This document shows, in pieces, positions 32,162 through 40,036 of a DNA stretch of 40,906 nt. The position numbers and the translations under genes were made by a program. The stretch is from Bacteroidaceae bacterium. GTDB taxonomy: Bacteria; Bacteroidota; Bacteroidia; Bacteroidales; Bacteroidaceae. The notes beneath the pieces were generated by a model. That model was not told the origin of the DNA and ran no database searches. It worked only from the letters and a program-made list of their open reading frames with translations. The stretch covers positions 1 through 40,906 of the forward strand of contig CAAGNV010000024.1 of assembly GCA_900771425.1 (NCBI GenBank). The letters run 5' to 3'. The stretch's first letter is position 1. The number at the start of each line of letters is the position of its first letter.

Positions 32162-32730
32162 TTCTCTATGATTTTGAATTCATTCTTGAAATAACTGCCT
32201 AAGTTCTCTTCTATTATCTCGCGCACCGACTGCTCCACCTCCGGGCTCGTTCCCAAGAAACGCCTCCTCGGTATCTTGATGGTAGTTCCGGCTTTCTTCA
32301 ATGCCATGAACTTCCAGAACTCCGCCTCGCTGCTCAACTGCACTGTACGCTTGTCGTTCCTGCGACTGCCGTCTTTCTTCCTTCCGAAACTGCCGGTAGC
32401 TTCATAGTACTTTGCCCAGAAATACTTCTTCATCTTTTGCGTCACCACTATCTCACCGCCATCGTTGTGTATCTCTGCGTATGGAAGGGTCGTATAGAAC
32501 GTGATGCTCGTGTCCGTCATACGGCTACTGATGCTCTGCCTTAGACGACCGGTATCAACAAGGATATGGCCGCCTGGGCGTGTGGGACTTTTCCTACGTG
32601 CCCATGCCTCGCTGAAAAATGCCTGACGCTCGAAGTTCTGGTCAAACTCGCCACTCAGTTCAATCCTGATGTCATTCAGGATTCTTCTTAAAATAATCTG
32701 GACGTCTGCGTTCATCTGATGCCTGCTCAA
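32158..32730 (-). CDS. Mu gpG-like virion morphogenesis protein
   Basis: 190 residues starting MSRHQMNADVQIILRRILND. The core FFSEAWARRKSPTRPGGHIL, then VDTGRLRQSISSRM and LPYAEIHNDGGEIV, is the pattern of phage virion morphogenesis proteins (Mu gpG family). The length is right. The C-terminus is basic. It would act at head-tail joining. The gene overlaps the upstream HTH gene by 59 bp in another frame and is translated from the early/middle leftward mRNA. Confidence 0.82.
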   Translation of the reverse strand: MSRHQMNADVQIILRRILNDIRIELSGEFDQNFERQAFFSEAWARRKSPTRPGGHILVDTGRLRQSISSRMTDTSITFYTTLPYAEIHNDGGEIVVTQKMKKYFWAKYYEATGSFGRKKDGSRRNDKRTVQLSSEAEFWKFMALKKAGTTIKIPRRRFLGTSPEVEQSVREIIEENLGSYFKNEFKIIEK

Positions 32731-32953
32731 ATAAGTCGGGGAAGAGGAAGCCTTGCTGAACCATCTCCGTCCTGTCTGGGACGGGACATTTCAGCATCCT
32801 GTAGAAACTGCGCTCACATATACCATAAACCGGATATATGTACCTCCGCCAAATCTCACGGTTCGGCAAACCGCTCTTGGCATGGAGGTCATATATCTGG
32901 TTAATCTCGGCGACACGCTTTGCATAACTTCTTCCACGTCGCTTCCTCGCCAT
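32672..32953 (-). CDS. Small HTH-like regulator candidate
   Basis: 93 residues starting MARKRRGRSYAKRVAEINQI. The N-terminus is strongly basic, the centre IYDLHAKSGLPNREIWRRYI suggests a helix-turn-helix, and PVYGICERSFYRMLKC matches the ICER..Y motif of the 80-residue left-end protein. The C-terminus is acidic and aromatic (GFLFPDLFEQASDE). Its position at the end of the early region is where Mu has its middle or late activator genes (mor, C); similarity to Mor is not claimed. It is a candidate to bind the tandem operator at 25827-25870. Confidence 0.55.
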   Translation of the reverse strand: MARKRRGRSYAKRVAEINQIYDLHAKSGLPNREIWRRYIYPVYGICERSFYRMLKCPVPDRTEMVQQGFLFPDLFEQASDERRRPDYFKKNPE

Positions 32954-32957
32954 ACTT

Positions 32958-33176
32958 CTATTCCATTGCTTTCTTGTTTACGATAGACATTGATTCCTCT
33001 GCCGGATATGGACGTATGTCAAGCTCCGACACACAGCTCACCAGGACACGGCCGCTGCCACCACACTGAGGACACACCTCATGCTTCTTCACAAAACGGC
33101 CTACGGTGACAGTCCCCGTGCCGCCACATTCACGGCACAGGGCTACCTTTGCGGGTTTCGTCACTGTCTTCTTCAT
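32958..33176 (-). CDS. Small zinc-binding DnaJ-type cysteine-repeat protein
   Basis: 72 residues from ATG 33176, which overlaps the Gam stop. It has two CxxCxGxG repeats: CRECGGTGTV and CPQCGGSGRV, the zinc signature of the DnaJ central domain. A longer frame to 33242 overlaps Gam coding and is not used. Such small zinc proteins occur in Mu-like early regions. Its function is unknown; single- or double-stranded nucleic-acid binding is possible. Confidence 0.7.
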   Translation of the reverse strand: MKKTVTKPAKVALCRECGGTGTVTVGRFVKKHEVCPQCGGSGRVLVSCVSELDIRPYPAEESMSIVNKKAME

Positions 33177-33694
33177 ACGCTCGCATCCTCCTTCTTCGGT
33201 TCTACATAGAAGGTCTCGTCCTGAGCCACCATGATGCCGCACTTGGCCATCTGCTCGCTCATGCCTTCCACTTCACGGTCGGCAAGCAGCTTGTCCTTGG
33301 CCACTTCCTCGCTCGTGCGAACGAAGGCAGGAAGGAACTCTTTCACCAGGTTCAGAGCACTCGCCCACGTGAAGCCCTTCAGGGTTTTCAACTTCGGCGT
33401 ACCGGTTCTGAAGCCTATCGTTCCGTGCGACATGTCAAGGCTCTTCTTCTTTGAGAACAACTCTGCCTGGTTCTCCGTTGCGAAGGCCTGAAGCGTGTCG
33501 AACGCACAAACCTTGTCACACTCCAGTTCACCGAGCTTGCTCTGATACTTCTCGCGGATCTTAGCGCACTGAAGGTCTATCTCCGCATTGATTTTCTGAA
33601 TACTTGCATCTGCCTTGGCATATACGGCAAATGCCTCCTCGGCGCTCTCTCTGCTCACGCCCGTGATAATGGTCTTTTTCTCTCTTTTTGCCAT
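33173..33694 (-). CDS. Host-nuclease inhibitor Gam-like protein
   Basis: 173 residues. A long N-terminal coiled coil (about 20-80, AEEAFAVYAKADASIQKINA) leads to a KKSLDMSHGTIGFRTGTPKL segment typical of Mu Gam, followed by a C-terminal helix (VEGMSEQMAKCGIMV) and ETFYVEPKKE. The length matches Gam. The protein binds DNA ends as a dimer, like Ku, and blocks exonucleases such as RecBCD or AddAB. It lies in the early operon, as in Mu. Confidence 0.88.
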   Translation of the reverse strand: MAKREKKTIITGVSRESAEEAFAVYAKADASIQKINAEIDLQCAKIREKYQSKLGELECDKVCAFDTLQAFATENQAELFSKKKSLDMSHGTIGFRTGTPKLKTLKGFTWASALNLVKEFLPAFVRTSEEVAKDKLLADREVEGMSEQMAKCGIMVAQDETFYVEPKKEDASV

Positions 33695-33724
33695 TGTCTT
33701 GATGTTTTTAGGGTTTGTTATTAC

Positions 33725-34231
33725 TTAACTTTCAGCTACCACATGTGACAGTGGCAGCATCACTATTTTGGTCACTGTTCCCTGCGGGTCTGCCGCAGGT
33801 TTGTTTGCCACCGTGCCCTGCGCTTTTCCGCAGGTCTCCTTCGGCTTCAGACCGCCATGGCGCTCAATGCTCCGCAGTTTCTTCTGCAGCACCTCGTGTT
33901 CCTCGATGCTGATGCGGGCAAACAGCTTGCCCGCAATCCTCGCATCCTGACAGAAGGCATTCACCCTCGTCCAGTCTGTAGTATCAATGCCGAGTTTCTG
34001 CATGAGCTTCAGGCTGCAGCTCCTTTCCTTGCGGAGGCGTTCCTTCAGCCCCGTCAGGCGTTCAACGCACTGGCACAGCACTTCATACTCGCCTCTTTTC
34101 ATCTCATGCAGGTGGACTATCCTTCCATCCGTACACTGACTCACAAGCTGCTCCTTCAGATCGTTCCGGTCGCCATCGTACGCCAGCTTCCCGAATAACG
34201 CATAAAAGCGATGATAGTTCCTCTCACTCAT
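33725..34231 (-). CDS. GemA/gp16-like protein (DUF1018)
   Basis: 168 residues starting MSERNYHRFYALFGKLAYDG. The segment WTRVNAFCQDARIAGKLFAR at about 102-121 is the conserved DUF1018/GemA core, and the lengths agree. The C-terminal 40 residues consist of two hairpin-repeat translations (CGKAQGTVANK and ADPQGTVTK) that extend the protein beyond the conserved domain. GemA in Mu modulates host gene expression through effects on DNA gyrase. It overlaps the upstream membrane-protein stop by four bases (ATGA). Confidence 0.8.
   Translation of the reverse strand: MSERNYHRFYALFGKLAYDGDRNDLKEQLVSQCTDGRIVHLHEMKRGEYEVLCQCVERLTGLKERLRKERSCSLKLMQKLGIDTTDWTRVNAFCQDARIAGKLFARISIEEHEVLQKKLRSIERHGGLKPKETCGKAQGTVANKPAADPQGTVTKIVMLPLSHVVAES
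33771..33799 (+). repeat. GTTCC-hairpin repeat, copy 7
   Basis: Flank GTCACTGTTCC; stem CCTGCGG (33781-33787) with CCGCAGG (33793-33799); loop GTCTG. It is one of two tandem copies in the 3' end of the GemA-like gene. Confidence 0.7.
33807..33834 (+). repeat. GTTCC-hairpin repeat, copy 8
   Basis: Flank GCCACCGTGCC; stem CCTGCG (33817-33822) with CGCAGG (33829-33834); loop CTTTTC. It lies 36 bp after copy 7 (a multiple of three) and adds CGKAQGTVA to the GemA-like protein. Confidence 0.7.
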
Positions 34232-34437
34232 TCAATCGTTGCCAATAACTTGTTCAACTTCTTAGATACTGAATGGCTGCCTTTTTCGTAACCGGCTACC
34301 ATACTTACAAGAGCACCATAGACAAGCATAACGCTTGCTGTCAATACGGGCAGTGTGATTATCCATGCCCAGAACAAAGGGTTCCACCACTTGGCGGCAA
34401 CCGCTGTCTCAAAAACTTTCTTGATTTTCTCTTTCAT
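34228..34437 (-). CDS. Small membrane protein
   Basis: 69 residues from ATG 34437 (MKEKIKKVFETAVAAKWWNP). One clear transmembrane segment (LFWAWIITLPVLTASVMLVYGALVSMV) is followed by a basic tail. A longer frame to 34491 overlaps the preceding gene and is not preferred. Early phage membrane proteins of this type may act in superinfection exclusion, but nothing here proves that. Confidence 0.65.
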   Translation of the reverse strand: MKEKIKKVFETAVAAKWWNPLFWAWIITLPVLTASVMLVYGALVSMVAGYEKGSHSVSKKLNKLLATIE

Positions 34438-35023
34438 GATTCGATATATTAAAATGAAACTTAAATCCCATAACTTGCGCATGTTCCTCAATTATTGGGG
34501 AGCGCTTTGTATTATCTGTGATCACCACCTCGTTAGAGGCTCGTTCTATCTCATATCCACGTGTGCGAAGCCTGTGGCGAAGTTCTATCTTTGCCTTTGG
34601 GCAACGTATTACGCGGAGTCCTGTCTTTTGGTCTAAGCCGAAGAGTACTCGACGACGTTCTTTTTGGAATGTTTTCTTGAGGCTATCGCCAATCTTACGA
34701 TGCATTTCTTCAAAGGATTCGGTACTCATACGCTGCTTGCTGCTTTCACCTACCTTGAAACGTGTCGCCTTGCCATATATCAACAGGTTTTTGGCGCCAG
34801 CATTTCCACCCATCAGATGTATTTTCTTAGCCCCGTGTTCGGAAGCATTTCGCTGCATGGCCTGCACAAACTCCTTGGTCTTACACAGTCCCAGTTCACG
34901 GGCTATCCGCGTTACGCAGCGGGGAGACGTACCCAGACTGTCGGCCAGTTCCTGGTTCTTCGTGTGTTCGAAGTGCTCAGTGAACCACACAAGTTGCTCG
35001 TTTGTCAAATCCTTTGCCTTCAT
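34409..35023 (-). CDS. HTH/HNH-like early protein, unknown
   Basis: 204 residues from ATG 35023 (MKAKDLTNEQLVWFTEHFEH); a GTG three codons earlier overlaps the preceding stop as GTGA and is an alternative. The N-terminus has an HTH (NQELADSLGTSPRCVTRIARE). The centre, ASEHGAKKIHLMGGNAGAKN and YGKATRFKVGESSKQRMS, is basic and Gly-rich. The C-terminus ends LRTRGYEIERASNEVVITD. I do not recognise the family. The HTH suggests DNA binding in early replication or regulation. Confidence 0.6.
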   Translation of the reverse strand: MKAKDLTNEQLVWFTEHFEHTKNQELADSLGTSPRCVTRIARELGLCKTKEFVQAMQRNASEHGAKKIHLMGGNAGAKNLLIYGKATRFKVGESSKQRMSTESFEEMHRKIGDSLKKTFQKERRRVLFGLDQKTGLRVIRCPKAKIELRHRLRTRGYEIERASNEVVITDNTKRSPIIEEHAQVMGFKFHFNISNHERENQESF

Positions 35024-35028
35024 GCAAC

Positions 35029-35322
35029 TCACTTTTCAAACATAACCTCTAACCCGCACGAACTCGCCACATCGAGTTCCAGCTTCGCGCCCTTGCTCAA
35101 CCACCAGTCCTTCAGCATGTAGATGCAGTCACATTCCACAAGCATCCCTATGTCCACCCTCATGTGTTCACGCCAGTCGCCTGGTTGTGGCAATCCGTTG
35201 TCGAATGGATTCACAGGGAAATAACCTTCCTCACTCAGTTTCCTCGCTGCTGCAGCAAATGCCTCCTCGCGCTCAGCCATGTCATAGTGCGCTATCGCAC
35301 CGCTGATATACACTTTCTTCAT
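35029..35322 (-). CDS. DUF4406, nucleoside deoxyribosyltransferase-like
   Basis: 97 residues starting MKKVYISGAIAHYDMAEREE. YISGAI, GYFPVNPFD and the DIGMLVECDCIYMLKDWWLS segment are the conserved parts of DUF4406 proteins, a short Rossmann-like family related to nucleoside 2-deoxyribosyltransferases. The length is normal. Such proteins are common in phage early regions and may alter nucleotides, but the activity is not established. The protein is well placed in the leftward operon. Confidence 0.85.
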   Translation of the reverse strand: MKKVYISGAIAHYDMAEREEAFAAAARKLSEEGYFPVNPFDNGLPQPGDWREHMRVDIGMLVECDCIYMLKDWWLSKGAKLELDVASSCGLEVMFEK

Positions 35323-35333
35323 CGTTTATTGAT

Positions 35334-35954
35334 TTATAAATTGTTTGTAGTCCTCAGCACACCTTCCTCCCAAACTATATAACTGTTTCCCATATCTGGA
35401 TTGAAACGCCCCTGGCAATAAGCCCTGAAGCCGACAACCCTGACCTTTACGCCTGCCATATATCTGATACGGTTGGCTGTCTTACCGCTTGGCTGGCTCT
35501 TGTATTCCTGGCTGATGAAGATGAAGCTCTTCTTTGGGAACTCCTCCACCAGAGCCTTTGTTTCTGGCCATTCCCATCCGGCATGCTGTACGCTATCTAT
35601 TATCACGAATTTCGCACTGTGGCGCTTCCTGAGGCGTTCCTTTACCTCGAGTATCGTATCCTCTGTCACGACCCTGAAACTGCCCTGTTTCGCGTCCATA
35701 TTAAAGCGAAGCACTCGTTCCTGGAAACTCTGGCTCACGCCTTCCTCATAACTCAGATACAGCACCCGACCGTACTCGGTCAGCTTCCTCGCCAACTGCA
35801 TCACGAAGCTGCTCTTGCCGGCTGCACTTGCACCGCTGATAAACCACGTCGAGTTTTCTTCAGGATAGCCGAAGGCCTCCGCCCATTCGCCATCCCATTC
35901 AAGACACTTGTACGTGCGCTGCGCAATTTCTTTAGGACTGTATGCTCTTCTCAT
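35334..35954 (-). CDS. RecA/RadA-like P-loop ATPase
   Basis: 206 residues from ATG 35954; a GTG four codons earlier lies inside hairpin repeat 9 and is less likely. Walker A is GASAAGKS at 41-48, and Walker B is KFVIIDSVQH near 115. It has a SYEEG segment after strand 2, as in RecA/RadA/DnaB-type ATPases. It probably acts in phage DNA replication or recombination along with the MuB-like protein. The exact role is not known. Confidence 0.78.
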   Translation of the reverse strand: MRRAYSPKEIAQRTYKCLEWDGEWAEAFGYPEENSTWFISGASAAGKSSFVMQLARKLTEYGRVLYLSYEEGVSQSFQERVLRFNMDAKQGSFRVVTEDTILEVKERLRKRHSAKFVIIDSVQHAGWEWPETKALVEEFPKKSFIFISQEYKSQPSGKTANRIRYMAGVKVRVVGFRAYCQGRFNPDMGNSYIVWEEGVLRTTNNL

Positions 35955-35961
35955 ATCTATT

Positions 35962-35990
35962 GCCACCGTTCCATGCGGTTCTCCGCATGG
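35962..35990 (+). repeat. GTTCC-hairpin repeat, copy 9
   Basis: Flank GCCACCGTTCC; perfect 8-bp stem CCATGCGG (35971-35978) with CCGCATGG (35983-35990); loop TTCT. It fills the gap between the MuB-like stop and the next gene. Confidence 0.75.
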
Positions 35991-36863
35991 TCAGGCTCTC
36001 TTAAGTTTCTCTATCTCCGTATAGACTCTTCTCAGACCGCCACCGCTTTTCCTTACGACCACGCTGATGTCGGTACCTTCAGGGGCATTCACTTTCGCAA
36101 CCACGCGTGCCTGCTCGTTCAGGAACTTCTCGCGCTCCTTGCCGTCGTCTGGAGTCACCTTGCTGTAACGGTCACCGTAACGGCTGAGCATTTCAGTATA
36201 GCCCACTTTCTTGCATTCTATTGAGCGGTTTATCTTCTCCTTCAGACCGTCAGCCCCCATCATATACCAGGCACAGCAGCGCTCAGTCGCATTCCACAGG
36301 GCTTTCAACTCCAGGAAGGCTTCATACTGCAGGTCACCGGCTTCGTCCAGTATAATCAGGGGGGTGTCGATACTTCTCAGATAATAAACCAAGTCATCAT
36401 ATACGTCCTGATAGCGTCCATGCACGCCGACACCAAACTCCGACGCTATCTTCTTTATCAGTTTCATCTTTGTCTTCACCTGGCTGCAGTCAATATATAC
36501 GGCATTGGCATGGCTGCCTACATAATGACGGGCAGTGAATGTCTTGCCAATGTTCGGAATATCGCACAGGATGCCGCTCAGGCATGCACTCTGGCAGAAC
36601 TCCAGCTGGGCTGTTATATACTTGAAGGTCGCCGTCTGGGCTGCCTTCCATTCAATTTCTCCGCGTAGGTTCACGCCGAGCCTCCGTGCTATGCCTATCC
36701 AGTTGGCATCACTGAGTACTCTTTCCACCTGACCGCCCTTCAGCGCACTATATACGCTCGTGGTTATGCCAAGGCTTGCTGCATGCTTCGCGTCGCTCGG
36801 ATAATTCACACGGTTGGCAGTTATGGCTGCCAGGATCTTCTTCTTGTTGTCTGTTGTAATCAT
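35991..36863 (-). CDS. MuB-like AAA+ ATPase, transposition target protein
   Basis: 290 residues. An N-terminal HTH-like part (AKHAASLGITTSVYSALKGG, about 25-44) precedes the ATPase with Walker A DIPNIGKT at 101-108 and Walker B PLIILDEAGDL at 168-177. The HTH plus AAA+ order and the length match Mu B and its relatives. It would bind target DNA, activate the transposase and give target immunity. It lies directly downstream of the transposase gene. Confidence 0.9.
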   Translation of the reverse strand: MITTDNKKKILAAITANRVNYPSDAKHAASLGITTSVYSALKGGQVERVLSDANWIGIARRLGVNLRGEIEWKAAQTATFKYITAQLEFCQSACLSGILCDIPNIGKTFTARHYVGSHANAVYIDCSQVKTKMKLIKKIASEFGVGVHGRYQDVYDDLVYYLRSIDTPLIILDEAGDLQYEAFLELKALWNATERCCAWYMMGADGLKEKINRSIECKKVGYTEMLSRYGDRYSKVTPDDGKEREKFLNEQARVVAKVNAPEGTDISVVVRKSGGGLRRVYTEIEKLKRA

Positions 36864-36888
36864 AGTCTAACAGTATTTAATCGATATT

Positions 36889-38913
36889 CTAAAAGTCTTC
36901 TAACGCTCTCATGGCACTATCCTCTGCCATGTATTCTTCTGCCACCGTTCCATGCACTTCCCCGCATGGATCCAGAACCGCCAGTTCCTCCTCGAGACTG
37001 TTCTGTGCAGCACTGCATTGCGGTGCGTCAACCTTCTCATTCACGCAGACCCTCTCGATGGCATTGTCCTTTACATACTTGTTGAACTTGGCAATCTTCT
37101 TCTGCTGAGCAACGAACACGGCCCTGTCTTCGTCTGTCTGTTCCGCATCGGCACTGTTGAATGTGCCTATGTTCTCCAGCCTGTCAATATAGCGGTCGCC
37201 CTGATAGATATACACGTCCGTTATCTTGCCCTCTTCGTCAGTCAGGTAGTAGGCATCCACATTCCAGTCATTTGGCTTTAGGCTCTCCATCACCTTCACG
37301 TCACTAAGCCACCAGTCTTCGTATGCCACCCTGCAGTAACTGTTTCTCCTGATCGATGTCTTCACATGCTCGCCAATGTAACGCGCAAGCACCGCCTTGT
37401 TCATAGGCTGGAGGGTCGGGGTCATGTTACCGGTCAGGACCTCCCAGCGTGTCATACCAGGGTATTTCTTCTGGTTAGGGTGAAGCGAGTTGTTGAACTC
37501 CATCACGTCCCTCATGTCGTCGGCAATCAGTTCGTCCCAACTGTAGTACTGCTTGTCCTCGTAGGTGTCGTTCAGTTCATCAAACACCTTCTTCGCCTCT
37601 GTCCTGTATTGGCGGCTCTTGGCATAGAACCTTCCGATTCCAAGGTGATTCTTGTGTTCCACGCTGCGCTTCTTCGCACCGTTCATCTGTTCAGCATATT
37701 TCTCCTGTGAGTTCTGAGGAGCACAGAACCTGACGAATGGGAACATCACGCCAGCCTTCAGGAAACTGTCTTTCCACTGCGTCATCAGGTGGTTCTCCAC
37801 CTCTACCTGTGCTGGACAGTTCCAGCCGTTGCGCTCCATCAGCCTGAACATGCTCCTGAAACAATCCACCACAAGGTCGGTGTTCTTGTTCCTGTTATAG
37901 GCAAAGCCAACGACACACTGGCTCGCCACATCGTAAGCATAGTATGCCTTCGGCCTTGCCTTCGTGTCCTTCAGCTTACGCGGAAGGTCGCGGTCATCAA
38001 AGCTGACCTTCGAGAAACTGAACTCAGGTGCGTGCCTGTGTACATGAGGCATCTGCTCATGCATGAAGGTGGTCCAACTGTTAAGGGCGTGGTCAATAAG
38101 CACTCTGTTCTTTGGCTTGTTCAGATAGTTGTTGATGGTCGTTTCGCTCAGTGCCTTCGGCTCGCCCGTCTTGTCCGTGAAGTCGTCAGGACTGAACAGC
38201 TCACCTGTCTCTGGGTCATACACATCCAGTTCACCGCACACGAACATATTGTACATTTCCCACACGCTCGTGTTCCACGGCTTGTTAGGCAGTACTGCTA
38301 TGCCGAGCATCAGGCGCTCAGTCTTATGGTCAACCTTCCTTGCACTCTGGTTCCCGAACTTGCCACTGATAAGGCAGCCGTAGCCGTCGCGCTTGTATTC
38401 GGCAACCTTCTTCCTGAAACGAAGCGTACTTGCAGGAAGCGTATGACCGAACTGTTCCCTCAACGACTCTATAGTAGCAGCCATCTGGTCCCAGTTGTAC
38501 TTGCCGCCCATCAGTTTCTGGGCTGTCGCTGCACGATCGTACAGCTTGATGCATGTGTTCAGCACGCTCGCGTTCGTCACGTACTCCTTCACCTTGTCCT
38601 CGGGAAGGTCTATGCCTGTCTGACCCCTGTCATGGTAGAAGGCAACAGCTGCCTGATCGACTTCGTAGTTCTGGCGAACCCAACCTGCCAGGCGCGTCTT
38701 GTCTCCGTCAGGATATAGCTCCAGGACTTTCGACTTGTACTCATAAGGAAGACTGTCAACGGCAACCAAGGCGTAGTTCCCGAGGCCTTTGCCTGGACGA
38801 ACCACTTCAAACCTGCCACGCGCTGCCATAGCCTTGTAGTTCGGCACCGTCATAATGCCGCCATCTACCAGCTCTCTGGCACTTACGCAAAGGGTGTTAC
38901 CGTAGTATTCCAT
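36889..38913 (-). CDS. MuA-like transposase
   Basis: 674 residues, close to MuA (663). An N-terminal DNA-binding part (to about 180) precedes the RNase-H-like rve core. The first acidic residue is in SFDDRDLP at 305-310. The second is in QVEVENHLM at 369-377, where the usual Asp-Asn is Glu373-Asn374. The third is Glu408 in NSQEKYAEQMNG, 35 residues later as in D,D-35-E enzymes. The C-terminal part has a beta-barrel-like stretch (VYIYQGDRYIDRLENIGTF) and an activator tail. It catalyses strand transfer of the phage ends during lysogenic integration and replicative transposition. Copy 10 of the hairpin repeat lies in its 3' end. Confidence 0.93.
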   Translation of the reverse strand: MEYYGNTLCVSARELVDGGIMTVPNYKAMAARGRFEVVRPGKGLGNYALVAVDSLPYEYKSKVLELYPDGDKTRLAGWVRQNYEVDQAAVAFYHDRGQTGIDLPEDKVKEYVTNASVLNTCIKLYDRAATAQKLMGGKYNWDQMAATIESLREQFGHTLPASTLRFRKKVAEYKRDGYGCLISGKFGNQSARKVDHKTERLMLGIAVLPNKPWNTSVWEMYNMFVCGELDVYDPETGELFSPDDFTDKTGEPKALSETTINNYLNKPKNRVLIDHALNSWTTFMHEQMPHVHRHAPEFSFSKVSFDDRDLPRKLKDTKARPKAYYAYDVASQCVVGFAYNRNKNTDLVVDCFRSMFRLMERNGWNCPAQVEVENHLMTQWKDSFLKAGVMFPFVRFCAPQNSQEKYAEQMNGAKKRSVEHKNHLGIGRFYAKSRQYRTEAKKVFDELNDTYEDKQYYSWDELIADDMRDVMEFNNSLHPNQKKYPGMTRWEVLTGNMTPTLQPMNKAVLARYIGEHVKTSIRRNSYCRVAYEDWWLSDVKVMESLKPNDWNVDAYYLTDEEGKITDVYIYQGDRYIDRLENIGTFNSADAEQTDEDRAVFVAQQKKIAKFNKYVKDNAIERVCVNEKVDAPQCSAAQNSLEEELAVLDPCGEVHGTVAEEYMAEDSAMRALEDF
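36941..36970 (+). repeat. GTTCC-hairpin repeat, copy 10
   Basis: Flank GCCACCGTTCC; stem TCCATGC (36949-36955) with GCATGGA (36964-36970); loop ACTTCCCC. It lies near the transposase 3' end and encodes DPCGEVHGTVAEE. Confidence 0.75.
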
Positions 38914-38924
38914 ACCTATCCTCC

Positions 38925-39287
38925 TTACTTCAGACCTACTGCATACCTCTGGATGCCCTCGATGTCCGACAGCATCACGTTCTCATACTTCTTCACCTGC
39001 TCACCCTTGAAGAGGACTACGCCACTTCCGTCTGTCTTAGATAGTTCTACGACTGCCCCGTTGCCGAAATACTGCCGTATCTTACCCTTGTCGTCAAAGT
39101 AAGTCTCAAAACCAGGGTTGCTCACTACCATCCAACCGCCCATCATTCTGGCAGTGTGACGGATCATGCGTGCAAGTTTCGACTCCTTCTCATAGCGCAG
39201 TGCCAGATACACCATGCACTCCGTACAGTTGAAAGTCTTCGCCAGCTTGGCGCGTACCTCTTTTGTCACTTGAATTCTCTTTTCCAT
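38925..39287 (-). CDS. First early gene, unknown (Ner-position protein)
   Basis: 120 residues starting MEKRIQVTKEVRAKLAKTFN. The first half has a helical DNA-binding look (CTECMVYLALRYEKESKLAR). A beta-rich part with VSNPGFETYFDDKGKIRQYF follows, then NVMLSDIEGIQRYAVGL. Its place as first gene after the early promoter is that of Ner in Mu, but it does not resemble Ner. The same compact protein type is seen in Bacteroidetes phages; no function is known to me. Confidence 0.6.
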   Translation of the reverse strand: MEKRIQVTKEVRAKLAKTFNCTECMVYLALRYEKESKLARMIRHTARMMGGWMVVSNPGFETYFDDKGKIRQYFGNGAVVELSKTDGSGVVLFKGEQVKKYENVMLSDIEGIQRYAVGLK

Positions 39288-39426
39288 AGTCTCTACTTAT
39301 TTAATTAAAACCATTGCAACCTTATGAATGGAACTTTGGGTGCTCCATTCCTTGATGTCGTTGTCTTTTTCCACCATATTTTTATACTTTTATTATGAAA
39401 CATTCTTTCGTCTCGGCAAATTTTTG

Positions 39427-39434
39427 TACCTTTG
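39427..39434 (+). promoter_or_regulatory. Repressor promoter -7 box
   Basis: TACCTTTG matches TAnnTTTG. Transcription would start near 39441 and run right, giving a leader of about 68 bases before the repressor ATG at 39509. Transcripts cross the early promoter that points the other way. Confidence 0.55.
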
Positions 39435-39462
39435 GAGGCGCGTTTACTATTAAACTGCGTTG

Positions 39463-39493
39463 CAAAGATACAGAATTTCTGTAATTCACCAAA
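39463..39493 (-). promoter_or_regulatory. Early promoter with embedded operator
   Basis: On the minus strand TTTG (39493-39490) and TATCTTTG (39470-39463) are separated by 19 bp, the usual Bacteroidetes spacing. The start would be near 39456. A perfect 13-bp palindrome ACAGAATTTCTGT (39470-39482) lies in the spacer, where repressor binding would block polymerase. It would drive the transposase operon. Confidence 0.6.
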
Positions 39494-39508
39494 GAAAAAT
39501 TCAGAAAA

Positions 39509-40036
39509 ATGCAATTGTATAAGGAAATTTTAACAAAAGAGAGCATCCAAGAGCGATTTATCAAGGCAATTTATGCAGTATTAAGGCAGAATAATTCATT
39601 GAACAAAGCATCCCTTGCCGAATCATTAGGGGTAAAACCTTCCAAGTTTTCAGAAGTTCTGAATTGTAGAATGAAACCTGGGGCAGACATGATTGCTCTT
39701 TTATGTGAATACTGGGATGTTTCACCTGATTGGATATTAACCAGTAGAGGGGCTGTTTTCAGAAATTATGAACACAAGCCACCCATTTGGATACAAGAAG
39801 ATTTAGAGACAGAACCACCTTTTAATGACTCTGGGGTAGGGGATGCTACTGTTCCCGCCGCTTCTCCGGCGGTTCCAGAACCATCGTCCCCGGCCATCGT
39901 CTCGGATCTTGTTTCCAAAATCGCCGAACAGGCAGAAGAAATAGGTCAGCTGAAGGAACGCATCTTCCAGCTCGAACGCAAAAAGGGAAAGGGTGTCTCG
40001 GATGCCCTCACTTCTGGAGGTGCCAGTGCAGGGTAA
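39509..40036 (+). CDS. HTH repressor (lysogeny regulator)
   Basis: 175 residues. An XRE-type HTH at about 30-65 (NKASLAESLGVKPSKFSEVL) is followed by LLCEYWDVSPDWILTSRG, typical of phage and Bacteroidetes repressors. A Pro/Ser-rich linker holds hairpin repeat 11 (TVPAASPAV). A C-terminal coiled coil (KIAEQAEEIGQLKERIFQLE) suggests dimerisation. No peptidase catalytic domain is seen, so induction is not by LexA-type self-cleavage. It faces the early operon across the overlapping promoters, the position of Mu c. Confidence 0.82.
   Translation: MQLYKEILTKESIQERFIKAIYAVLRQNNSLNKASLAESLGVKPSKFSEVLNCRMKPGADMIALLCEYWDVSPDWILTSRGAVFRNYEHKPPIWIQEDLETEPPFNDSGVGDATVPAASPAVPEPSSPAIVSDLVSKIAEQAEEIGQLKERIFQLERKKGKGVSDALTSGGASAG
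39845..39872 (+). repeat. GTTCC-hairpin repeat, copy 11
   Basis: Flank GCTACTGTTCC; stem CCGCCG (39855-39860) with CGGCGG (39867-39872); loop CTTCTC. It is in frame in the repressor linker and encodes TVPAASPAV. Confidence 0.7.

Noticed and set aside
39305..39514. 69-residue leftward frame upstream of the early operon
   Set aside because: It overlaps both promoters and the operator and reads unlikely protein; taken as regulatory DNA.
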